A stretch of 33,775 bases of DNA, from assembly GCA_023389255.1 (NCBI GenBank), contig JAEWER010000020.1, positions 1-33,775 of the forward strand, written 5' to 3'. The number at the start of each line of letters is the position of its first letter. Position 1 is the stretch's first letter. The position numbers and the translations under genes are program-made. This stretch comes from Bacillota bacterium. GTDB lineage: Bacteria > Bacillota > Clostridia > Saccharofermentanales > DTU023. Of the stretch, positions 1-6,455 are shown piece by piece. The notes below the pieces were generated by a model. The model ran no database searches, was not told where the DNA came from, and was given only the letters and a program-made list of their open reading frames with translations.

Positions 1-35
1 CCGATAATATCTAATGCGTCTTTGATAGTAGGCAT
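1..35 (-). CDS. 5' end of an unidentified gene, cut by the window edge
   Basis: An ATG at 35 is preceded by a strong AGGAGG ribosome site (45-50) and reads MPTIKDALDII before leaving the window. A good promoter lies just upstream (75-103). Eleven residues are too few to name the product. That it is a real gene start rests on the promoter, ribosome site and ATG lying in the right order and spacing. Confidence 0.6.
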   Translation of the reverse strand, partial: MPTIKDALDII

Positions 36-74
36 ATCCAATTACCTCCTTCGGTGGTACTGTTTCTTACTATT

Positions 75-103
75 ATTATACGCTATTTCTCGTCAAAAAT
101 CAA
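75..103 (-). promoter_or_regulatory. Sigma-A type promoter for the left-edge gene
   Basis: On the minus strand TTGATT (98-103) is followed after exactly 17 bases by a perfect TATAAT (75-80). The -35 box overlaps the last codons of the small membrane protein gene, so the left-edge gene can be transcribed independently of the regulator operon. Confidence 0.6.
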
Positions 104-314
104 CCATTTGTTGTGACAGAGCCTTAACTTTATAGTTATGGTCTTTCTCCAGCATTTTGTAATGAATCATCTTCGCCCATGAAATAGATAAGCATGCTGC
201 AGAAACAAAAGCCAACACGACTTTTATAGCTTCATTTAATTTCAAAGCAAACATCAGAAGCAATCCACAAATACCAATGAAACATACGATGTACCATATT
301 TTATAATTTTTCAT
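93..314 (-). CDS. Small two-helix membrane protein paired with an XRE regulator
   Basis: A 73-residue protein starting MKNYKIWYIV. Two hydrophobic segments are visible (about residues 5-24 and 30-47), followed by a charged tail. The start at 314 is chosen because AGGAGG (321-326) lies 6 bases upstream; the frame stays open further upstream, but there it only shadows the regulator gene. The start overlaps the end of the regulator gene by 14 bases, which suggests translational coupling. XRE-type regulators followed by a small membrane protein are a common pair in Bacillota, where the membrane partner often has no assigned function. I cannot assign one here. Confidence 0.7.
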   Translation of the reverse strand: MKNYKIWYIVCFIGICGLLLMFALKLNEAIKVVLAFVSAACLSISWAKMIHYKMLEKDHNYKVKALSQQMVDF

Positions 315-513
315 TTTTATCCTCCTCGTAAATAAAGATGTCTTCAATTGCCAAATTAAAGAACCGAGCAATTTTAAATGCCAATATAATTGATGGATTA
401 TATCTTCCGTTTTCCAAAGAACCGACTGTCTGCCTTGATACTTCAAGCGCATTGGCAAGCTCTTCTTGTGTGACTCCTTTTTCTTTCCTAATTTTTTCAA
501 GTATATTTTTCAC
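301..513 (-). CDS. XRE-family helix-turn-helix transcriptional regulator
   Basis: A 70-residue protein consisting almost only of an HTH_3 (Cro/C1) domain: KIRKEKGVTQEELANALEVSRQTVGSLENGRYNPS, with the recognition helix around VSRQTVGSLENG, then the typical FKIARFFNLAIEDIF helix. It is very close in size and pattern to the short YozG/YgzD-type regulators. The start is set at a GTG (511-513) because GGAGGAG (about 520-526) stands 6-9 bases before it; a TTG at 528 in the same frame is the beginning of that ribosome site. It forms an operon with the membrane protein downstream. An inverted repeat covers its own promoter -10 box, so it probably represses itself (inference). Confidence 0.85.
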   Translation of the reverse strand: MKNILEKIRKEKGVTQEELANALEVSRQTVGSLENGRYNPSIILAFKIARFFNLAIEDIFIYEEDKNEKL

Positions 514-530
514 ATTACACTCCTCCAATA

Positions 531-571
531 ACGGAAAGCTAGCTTTACATACAGTGTAACTGTCATTCCGT
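531..571. promoter_or_regulatory. Nested inverted repeats over the regulator promoter (candidate operator)
   Basis: Three nested symmetries are readable. TTACA-tacag-TGTAA (545-559) covers the -10 box. AAAGCTAGCTTT (535-546) is a perfect 12-base palindrome just downstream. ACGGAA (531-536) pairs with TTCCGT (566-571) around the whole block. Short XRE regulators usually bind such dyads; that this is the operator is inference. Confidence 0.45.
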
Positions 572-580
572 AAATGTCAA
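553..580 (-). promoter_or_regulatory. Promoter of the XRE regulator operon
   Basis: On the minus strand a perfect -35 TTGACA (575-580) is followed after 16 bases by TACACT (553-558, 4 of 6 to consensus). The transcript would start near 545, leaving a leader of about 30 bases before the GTG start. Confidence 0.55.
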
Positions 581-1069
581 GTTTGCTTTCCATTGCAAAG
601 CAGGCAAATTTGACTCTCCCTGCTCTTTTATAGAAATCCTGCCTAATAAATGGATCTAATACCACAACAAGAACGCTACAATTTTAATTTCGAACGCATT
701 TTTCCTAGCGTGAACGCATTTTTTCGCTAAGTTGGCTTAAGTGTCGACAAGTAGCCTAAAAGCTCGGTAGTTACTGGGATTTAGGAGATTTGGAGTGTGT
801 GAATTTGAGCGTATTTACTGCGTGATGCTTTTAGAATGAGTGGCTGTGGGTTCGGGTGCGTTTAGTGTGATTCGGGTAAAGAAAGCATCTGTGCCCGTGC
901 TGGGTAGACACACATTGGTGGAGGAAGATTGGATCTTATCACTTCTTACTCAAAGGTGCAGAAACTCACAATAGTCATGAGGTATTAAACAAACATCAAC
1001 CCAAAGAACGGCACGCCTCAATAGGTCAATACCATATAGCTTCTCTCAACGGGATGCGTGCCTTTCAAA
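581..1069. other. Gene-free stretch with short phased repeats
   Basis: No convincing coding frame, tRNA or rRNA is seen in about 490 bases. It contains a direct repeat, GAACGCATTTTT, at 692-703 and 712-724, plus a degenerate copy starting at 671, so the spacing is 20-21 bases. Near the right end GGCACGC (1010-1016) can pair with GCGTGCC (1056-1062) across a 39-base loop; this could help end the transcript of the minus-strand gene that stops at 1070, but it has no T-run and is weak. Confidence 0.4.
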
Positions 1070-1603
1070 CTAAGAAACTTTTTTATGTCTCTGTTTAATA
1101 GGAGATGATGCTTCGATCGGTGGTACAACTTGTTTTTGCATAACTTCTTCCACCGAACGTGACAAGCTATCTACTAGTTTGCCTTCTACTAAATTTCTGG
1201 TTGTTTCATCGAATTGGTTTAAGGTATCACGCATGGCATAGTCAGGGCTGAGCATACTATCTACCAACAAAGCTGCACCTGAGTGATCTGTATAGGTCGG
1301 CACACTCTTGCTGATGCTGTCACGCAATTCACACACTAGTTGCTCATTTGTTTTGCTTAAATTATTGGCTACAAAATAGATAGCAATTGCACTTACCATA
1401 GCAATCAACACTGGTACTAACACCAAGAAAATCGATAAATGTGCAACACTTTCCGGAAAAGCTATAGGTAAAAGTCCTAATAATAAAGTACTCAAAATGC
1501 CTAAAAGCAGCATGATGATAGGCATGGGGCTGAAGCTACTTTGACGTTTTTCCTTGCCTTTTAGCAAGGCAGCTACAGTCAATCTACTCACTGGGTCAGG
1601 CAA
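1070..1603 (-). CDS. Orphan membrane protein with two helices and a long cytoplasmic tail
   Basis: A 177-residue protein with two strong transmembrane segments (about residues 27-48 and 54-79) followed by a hydrophilic, probably helical tail of about 95 residues ending KQRHKKVS. I do not recognise the family. The start is uncertain: the first in-frame candidate is a TTG at 1603 with no good ribosome site, and no ATG occurs before residue 27, which is already inside the first helix. It follows the 83-residue membrane gene after 42 bases on the same strand, so the two are probably co-transcribed and may work together. The short-loop hairpin plus charged tail layout is all that can be said. Confidence 0.55.
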   Translation of the reverse strand: MPDPVSRLTVAALLKGKEKRQSSFSPMPIIMLLLGILSTLLLGLLPIAFPESVAHLSIFLVLVPVLIAMVSAIAIYFVANNLSKTNEQLVCELRDSISKSVPTYTDHSGAALLVDSMLSPDYAMRDTLNQFDETTRNLVEGKLVDSLSRSVEEVMQKQVVPPIEASSPIKQRHKKVS

Positions 1604-1645
1604 CCAACGCGAGTTATATTTAATTTGAGCGTCTTATAGTAGTAA

Positions 1646-1897
1646 CTACGCTACTGCTTTTAGTTCTGCCCATTTAATATTCGGTACAAAATCAGCAAAG
1701 CTCTTGATGCTATCGTGTTCGTACTCGCCTAATTCTGCAAGTTGCGTCTCAAACTCTTCAACTTTCGCACGCAATTGACTGGTAACTCTGAACGCTACAA
1801 TCACTTGGTACACTGCTACAAGCAATAACAGAACAGGAATAATAAAAAGACAGCCGATGGCTAACCAATCTAAGGAGTTTACTAAACTAGTTGACAT
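1646..1897 (-). CDS. Small single-pass membrane protein with a coiled-coil-like tail
   Basis: An 83-residue protein: a short N-terminus, one strong hydrophobic helix (about residues 12-36), then a segment with heptad-like pattern (VTSQLRAKVEEFETQLAELGEYEHDSIKSF). The ATG at 1897 is preceded by GTGAGG 6 bases upstream. The gene is divergent from the Mn/Zn ABC cassette, sharing a 67-base intergenic space; a TATAAT lies at 1935-1940 on its strand, with a poor -35. I do not recognise the family. With the following gene it forms a two-gene membrane unit of unknown role. Confidence 0.6.
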   Translation of the reverse strand: MSTSLVNSLDWLAIGCLFIIPVLLLLVAVYQVIVAFRVTSQLRAKVEEFETQLAELGEYEHDSIKSFADFVPNIKWAELKAVA

Positions 1898-1924
1898 AAT
1901 AACCTCACAAAGTCTTCTGAGTAC

Positions 1925-1949
1925 TTTATTATGAATTATACAAAATAAA
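1925..1949. promoter_or_regulatory. Imperfect inverted repeat between divergent membrane gene and metal ABC cassette
   Basis: TTTATTATG (1925-1933) and CAAAATAAA (1941-1949) form 9-base arms matching at 8 of 9 positions around 7 bases. The repeat spans a minus-strand TATAAT (1935-1940) and the plus-strand TATACA (1937-1942). It is AT-rich, so chance is possible; a metal-responsive repressor site is a reasonable guess given the neighbouring cassette. Confidence 0.3.
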
Positions 1950-1964
1950 TTATCGGAGGGTTTT

Positions 1965-2018
1965 ATGTGCCAATATGATATATCTAGTCAACAATTAATC
2001 GATAGATTTAAGCGCTAA
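1965..2018 (+). other. 17-codon leader frame, in frame with the metal ABC ATPase, ended by TAA
   Basis: GGAGGG (1955-1960) sits 4 bases before an ATG at 1965 that reads MCQYDISSQQLIDRFKR and then TAA at 2016-2018. The same frame continues without another stop through the whole ATPase gene. This is either the original N-terminus of the ATPase cut off by a nonsense change (a CAA-to-TAA change would do it) or a leader peptide from which ribosomes re-initiate. Confidence 0.6.
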
Positions 2019-2807
2019 ATTGCCATAGATACAAAATCAGATCCCAGTAGCTCCACTGTTCCCAGCACCAAAATTCAATTTGATTTAGCTAATATCTCGT
2101 ATCGTCAAACTCCCGTACTGACAGATGTTTCGCTCACTGTTCCCAAAGGAAAATTAACAGCGATAGTAGGTCCAAACGGAGCGGGTAAAACGACCATGTT
2201 AAAAGGGATATTGCAGTTGCTCAAACCTGATAGCGGCAAGGTATCTTTTGCGGGACAAACCTTAAAGCAAGTACGCCCTAAGTTGGCATATATGCCACAA
2301 AAAGGCAATGTCAACTGGGATTTTCCCACCACTGTTTTGGACGTAGCGACCATGGGTCGTTACGTCCATCTCGGTTGGCTAAAACGTCCGACTAAAGCGG
2401 ATCGCGAAAAATCTTTAGCTTCTTTGGAAGTGGTCGGCATGACGGATTATCTAGATCGTCAAATCTCGGAACTGTCGGGTGGAAAAAAACAACGTGTGTT
2501 TTTGGCGAGAGCCTTAGCGCAAGATCCCGAATATCTAGTACTAGACGAACCACTGCAAGGAGTTGATATCCAGACCGAACAGACGATTATCGACACGCTT
2601 AAAAGCTTAAGAGATCAAGGTAAAACCATCTTAGTCGTGCACCACAATCTCTACAACGTAGCGGATATCTTCGATTACACAATTCTTTTGAACCATCGCC
2701 TGGTAGCTGCTGGTACACCAAAACAAGTTCTAAATTACGAAAATCTAACCTCTAGCTACGGTGATATCATCGCTAAAAACTTCCAGAACTGGCAGGAACA
2801 AAAATGA
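2019..2807 (+). CDS. Mn/Zn (TroB/MntB-like) ABC transporter ATPase, N-terminus interrupted
   Basis: Cytoplasmic ATPase that would power metal import by the two permeases downstream. The complete ABC domain is present after the in-frame stop at 2016: an A-loop region (FDLANISYRQTPVL), Walker A GPNGAGKTT, Q-loop MPQKGNVNWDFPTT, signature LSGGKKQR, Walker B YLVLDEP and the H-loop VHHN. The stretch NWDFPTTVLDVATMGRY is typical of the Mn/Zn subfamily. There is no ATG, GTG or TTG between the stop and an ATG at 2196, and starting there would delete Walker A and give a dead protein. Translation would need ATT at 2019, ATA at 2025, re-initiation, or read-through. The gene overlaps the first permease by 4 bases (ATGA). 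It may be a fresh pseudogene, but the domain and the permease frames are undamaged. Confidence 0.75.
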   Translation: MAIDTKSDPSSSTVPSTKIQFDLANISYRQTPVLTDVSLTVPKGKLTAIVGPNGAGKTTMLKGILQLLKPDSGKVSFAGQTLKQVRPKLAYMPQKGNVNWDFPTTVLDVATMGRYVHLGWLKRPTKADREKSLASLEVVGMTDYLDRQISELSGGKKQRVFLARALAQDPEYLVLDEPLQGVDIQTEQTIIDTLKSLRDQGKTILVVHHNLYNVADIFDYTILLNHRLVAAGTPKQVLNYENLTSSYGDIIAKNFQNWQEQK

Positions 2808-3709
2808 TGAATTGGAGTAATCTATTTAGTGATATTAACTTTTGGATTTCCACCATCGGCAGTGTTTTGTTAGGTGCTATTTCTGGCATGGTAGGTTCAA
2901 TCAGTGTTTTAAGAAAACAGTCTTTAATCGGTGATGGCATCGGTCACAGCGTCCTACCTGGCATTATTTTGAGCTACATGGTCTTTCAATCTCGAAGCCC
3001 TCTCTTGCTCATGCTCGGAGCAATTCTGTTCGGCTTAATCAGTTTTGGTTTAATCGAGTTATTCAATTTATATTCCAAGACTACCTTAAACACCGCCTTA
3101 GCCATCGTATTGTCTTCGATGTTTGGCCTCGGCATGGTCTTAAAAAGTAATATACAAGGTAATGTTAAGTACCAATCTGCGTCACAGGCAGGACTCGATA
3201 AATATATCTTTGGTCAAGCAGCTTTCACCAGCAGTGGCGATGTTTTATTGATTGTGATCGTCGCTTTAATCAATCTTTGTTTACTGCTCGCCTTTCGTAA
3301 GGAACTAAAATTATTTGTCTTCGATCGAGAATTCTGTGCGATGGCCGGCTTTAACCCCCAACTGATTTCTATCGTCGTCTTAATCTCCAGCCTTTCACTG
3401 ATTTCGGTTGGGCTGAGAATTGTCGGTGCAATCTTGATCGCTTCGATGTTGGTAGCTCCGACAGTGGCCGCCTTGCAATGGACAGACCGTTTTTACTTAG
3501 TTTGGTTGCTCTCTGCTCTCTTCGGTGGCTTTTCTGCCTTTTTAGGATCTGTTTTAGCCACGCAAGGTTTTCCTAATGGTCCTGTGATTATCGTGATGAT
3601 GACTTTCTTCACCTTGATCTCATTCTTGCTGGGCAAGCATGGCGCACTCAAGAAATGGTGGCATAGACAAACTCACAAACAAGCACTCAAAAAACAGGTA
3701 GGTGAATAA
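2804..3709 (+). CDS. Mn/Zn ABC transporter permease, TroC-like
   Basis: A 301-residue integral membrane protein of the ABC-3 family, with about eight to nine hydrophobic segments. Recognisable family features are MVGSISVLRKQSLIGDGIGHSVLPG near the N-terminus, the coupling-helix region DREFCAMAGFNPQLI, and VGLRIVGAILIASMLVAPTVAA. It starts in the overlap ATGA with the ATPase stop and ends in a TAATG overlap with the second permease, so the three genes are translationally coupled. Two different permease genes with one ATPase match the troBCD-type arrangement rather than single-permease znuBC. No binding-protein gene lies next to it. Confidence 0.85.
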   Translation: MMNWSNLFSDINFWISTIGSVLLGAISGMVGSISVLRKQSLIGDGIGHSVLPGIILSYMVFQSRSPLLLMLGAILFGLISFGLIELFNLYSKTTLNTALAIVLSSMFGLGMVLKSNIQGNVKYQSASQAGLDKYIFGQAAFTSSGDVLLIVIVALINLCLLLAFRKELKLFVFDREFCAMAGFNPQLISIVVLISSLSLISVGLRIVGAILIASMLVAPTVAALQWTDRFYLVWLLSALFGGFSAFLGSVLATQGFPNGPVIIVMMTFFTLISFLLGKHGALKKWWHRQTHKQALKKQVGE

Positions 3710-4572
3710 TGTCCTGGTTCAATTTGCTCACTTTAATTGTTATCGCTAGTGCACTCGCCTTGCCTGGACTTTTTTTAGTACTCCGCAATATGGCGATGGT
3801 CTCTGATGCCATCTCGCACACAGTTTTACTAGGCATAATTTTAGGCTATTTAATCGTCCCTGATCTCCAATCGCCTATCTTGATTTTGATGGCCGCTTTG
3901 GTCGGGGTTTTGACGGTACTCTGCATAGAATTTTTAGTCCAAAAGAATTTTACGAGCAACGATGCCGCAACTGGCATTATCTTCCCCTTTTTCTTTGCTT
4001 TAGCTGTCATCTTGCTCAGCAAATATCTGCGCAACGTACACATAGATTTAGATTGTGTGATCATGGGAGATATAACATTTGCTGATTTTAATTTAGTGAA
4101 AATCGCTAGTATATATCTGCCGATTTCCTTGGTCTATGGATTAGGGATGCTCGTAATTTGTGCTATCTATATCACGTTGTTTTACAAGGAATTAAAACTT
4201 AGTTGTTTTGATCCAGAAGCCTTTATCATGGCTGGTTTTTCTGCTACTTTGATCAACTATTCGCTGACCGCGTTAGTCTCTCTGTCTGCTGTGGTCTCTT
4301 TTGAAATTGTCGGCGCAATCTTGGTTGTTTCATTTTTAGTAACACCTGCCGCCACCGCTTTGTTGATCACTAAACGTCTGCGTCAGGCGCTTATCGTCAC
4401 TATCCTGTTTGCGATCTTTAATAGTGTTGTCGGTTACATGCTATCGATTACTTTAAACGTCAGCACCTCCGGTATGTGCGCCACGATCGCAGGTCTCAGC
4501 TTTGTTATAACTATGGCAGTGACAAAAGTAAAAAAACGGAAAGCTCAGCGTCTTGATAAAAATGCAGCTTAA
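3709..4572 (+). CDS. Mn/Zn ABC transporter permease, TroD-like
   Basis: A 287-residue ABC-3 family permease, the second subunit of the membrane channel. Family features: MAMVSDAISHTVLLGI near the N-terminus, NDAATGIIFPFFFALAVILLS, the coupling region DPEAFIMAGFSATLINY and VSFEIVGAILVVSFLVTPAATALL. About eight hydrophobic segments are visible. It starts one base into the stop of the previous permease (TAATG). A convergent hairpin at 4661-4691 closes the unit. Metal specificity (Mn, Zn or Fe) cannot be read from the sequence. Confidence 0.85.
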   Translation: MSWFNLLTLIVIASALALPGLFLVLRNMAMVSDAISHTVLLGIILGYLIVPDLQSPILILMAALVGVLTVLCIEFLVQKNFTSNDAATGIIFPFFFALAVILLSKYLRNVHIDLDCVIMGDITFADFNLVKIASIYLPISLVYGLGMLVICAIYITLFYKELKLSCFDPEAFIMAGFSATLINYSLTALVSLSAVVSFEIVGAILVVSFLVTPAATALLITKRLRQALIVTILFAIFNSVVGYMLSITLNVSTSGMCATIAGLSFVITMAVTKVKKRKAQRLDKNAA

Positions 4573-4660
4573 TAGATTTTCCCGTAACAGATTAAATCAG
4601 GTATTTTTCGGATTTCAAAATTAATTGAGCTGCTAGTGCTTTAGATATTTGTATAAACAA

Positions 4661-4691
4661 AACCCCGTCGAGATGCTTGCTTGACGGGGTT
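4661..4691 (-). terminator. Intrinsic terminator, possibly bidirectional
   Basis: AACCCCGTC (4661-4669) pairs with GACGGGGTT (4683-4691). Read on the minus strand the hairpin is followed by TTTTGTTT, so it mainly ends the lipoprotein operon; on the plus strand the tail is only TAATATGTT and would be weak for the metal ABC cassette. Confidence 0.8.
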
Positions 4692-4743
4692 AATATGTTA
4701 AAGGTTTAAATCGATATATCGCTACAACATAAGTCGATTGTCT

Positions 4744-5808
4744 TTATTTTTGTGACTGTAGTGCCTTAAAAGTTTCAAGAGCATTTTGACCCGTTAACTC
4801 TGTGATTGCTAGTTCGAGCTCTGAGCTATTTCGTAGCGCCAAAACCTTATCGGCACCATATTCATCCACTAATTGTTTGACAAACCAATAGGAACTGATC
4901 GGTGAAAGTTGATTTAGATCTGTCAACTCACTAGTTGCTTTTTTGCCATCGATAGACTTTGCAGACAATAGGAAAGTATTTTCATCAGTGATAGGTGTAT
5001 TGTCATGTGCCGAAACATCCGCCAAAGTATCCATAAACAGTTTTTCGTCTAGAGTTTCTTGTCCTTTGGCCGAAGCTACATATTGTTGTTGAACTTTAGA
5101 CGTAACCGCACTTGAAGCTTTTGTTTCGTCTTTTAGATTCTTCAAAAACTCTTGTTTGCGTGGCGAATCAATATCTTTTGTTTTATCGCTTAATTGCGTA
5201 TCTAAGTATAAGGCTAAGCCTACTTCAAACCACTTATCACGCGGCGATAAAGTTTTATTCTCAATAGCTTTTTTGACCAATGCGTAGCGTAGTTCAATAG
5301 GATCGGATATCTCTCCAGCAACAGAACTACTACCTTGTGAATTTGATAATCCGGAGATCTCGTAAATCTGACCTTCGAGATTAGCTTTAACTTGCTGGAG
5401 CTGGTCATCAGCGTAATTAGCTTGTTTTAGTAGCTCAATAATTTGTTCTTCACCAGCTAAGGAGAATGTTTGTACAAACTCGTCTAGACGCTTAGATTGT
5501 TGCTCATCGTAATCCTTGAAAAAGGCTGATTTAAATTTCAGGCCTGAAGACCACGGCTCTTCCTTTTGAATTAGAAGCGAACTATCAGACTCCATGTGAT
5601 AAGAAAGATTATTGGCTCTTAAAAGCTCAATCGATGCTTCCTTTAATGGCGTCTTTTCTGTGTTAGCATCTTTGACCTGCGTAGTGCTGATAACTGTTTG
5701 CGTAGGATTGGCTAAATCTGTTTTCTGTGCACTGTCTTTACTCGGCTGTGTACAGCCTACTAGAGAAATCAATAATAGTGCACTAAGAAAAAGGCTTAGT
5801 TTTTTCAT
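4744..5808 (-). CDS. Lipoprotein resembling a peptidase-MA-type zinc protease that lost its active site
   Basis: A 354-residue surface lipoprotein: signal peptide with lipobox LVGC (Cys19), then a Gln/Thr/Ser linker. The C-terminal half has the layout of gluzincin/peptidase-MA proteins: SPRDKWFEVGLALYLD (188-203) matches the usual PrWlsEGLAeY helix; SSYWFVKQLVDEYGADKVLAL (305-325) and AITELTGQNALETF (334-347) match the closing helices. Where HExxH is expected there is IELRYALVKKAI (171-182), with no histidine. I infer a non-catalytic, possibly binding, relative. This is by eye and could be wrong. AGGAGG stands 6 bases before the ATG and overlaps the end of the preceding ABC frame, so the two share an operon with deoD. 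Confidence 0.65.
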   Translation of the reverse strand: MKKLSLFLSALLLISLVGCTQPSKDSAQKTDLANPTQTVISTTQVKDANTEKTPLKEASIELLRANNLSYHMESDSSLLIQKEEPWSSGLKFKSAFFKDYDEQQSKRLDEFVQTFSLAGEEQIIELLKQANYADDQLQQVKANLEGQIYEISGLSNSQGSSSVAGEISDPIELRYALVKKAIENKTLSPRDKWFEVGLALYLDTQLSDKTKDIDSPRKQEFLKNLKDETKASSAVTSKVQQQYVASAKGQETLDEKLFMDTLADVSAHDNTPITDENTFLLSAKSIDGKKATSELTDLNQLSPISSYWFVKQLVDEYGADKVLALRNSSELELAITELTGQNALETFKALQSQK

Positions 5809-5818
5809 TGTATCCTCC

Positions 5819-6455
5819 TTACTTACTTAGATGTAATTTGGCGTATCCCAATGTTTTAAATTTTTCCTCGTTATGAGTAGCTATGATAACAATTTTTTTG
5901 TCGCATACCAAGTCTCAAAACTTCTAAGAATTGCTGTTTTAAAACATTGTCTAAACCATTTAACGGTTCATCCAAACAGAGGATAGGTGAGGGCGAGATG
6001 AATAATCTACCTAACTGTAATCTCTTCATCTCTCCAAACGATAACCCTCTGAGTTCAGATAATTCCGTTTTATAGCTATTTTCTAATGATTTAACAAAAC
6101 TATCTATACCTAAAACGTTTAAAACTTGCTTATTCCAGCTATTGTTAATATCTTCTTCATTTTCAATCCCGATTATCTGTTGTATTGTACTTGTTTCCAG
6201 ATATACATTTTGATCAATTGTTTGCACTAATTTAGATCTAGTATTTGGACTTACTAATCTAATTGTTCCATTTTGTGTAACAATATCACCATTACACTGT
6301 TGAATATTCCCCGATATTATATTTATCAACGTTGTTTTTCCACTACCATTAGCTCCTGTAATGAGATTAAGGCCTCTGTTAAAACTAAAACTAATTGGGT
6401 TTCTAAGGTGTTCATGTTCAATTTTCGAACAGGAAAAACTACAAGTTGCAACTAA
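5819..6455 (-). pseudogene. Orphan ABC ATPase, frameshifted in an A7 run and without a canonical start
   Basis: The frame begins at the deoD stop and reads LVATCSFSCSKIEHEHLRNP, then Walker A GANGSGKTT, signature LSFGEMKRLQLGRL, Walker B ILCLDEPLNGLD. It resembles the small CcmA-like ATPases of exporters. At 5893-5899 an A7 run (minus strand) shifts the frame and gives a stop at 5871. With one A fewer, translation continues RQKIVIIATHNEEKF (conserved switch His) to a TAA at 5819-5821, immediately before the lipoprotein's ribosome site. No ATG, GTG or TTG in frame exists near the N-terminus; the frame simply runs up into deoD, and no ribosome site is seen. No permease gene lies beside it. A pseudogene, a slippage-controlled gene, or a base-calling error in the A run all fit. 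Confidence 0.65.

Noticed and set aside
315..500. Longer start for the small membrane protein (135 residues)
   Set aside because: The extra N-terminus is only the regulator gene read in another frame; AGGAGG stands directly before the internal ATG at 314.
581..1069. Remnant of a mobile element or CRISPR array in the gene-free region
   Set aside because: Only two good copies of a 12-base repeat and one poor copy; no repeat-spacer pattern, transposase fragment or terminal inverted repeat seen.
2105..2353. Minus-strand reading frame opposite the metal ATPase
   Set aside because: It lies wholly opposite the Walker A and Q-loop coding region, has no ribosome site and no recognisable product.
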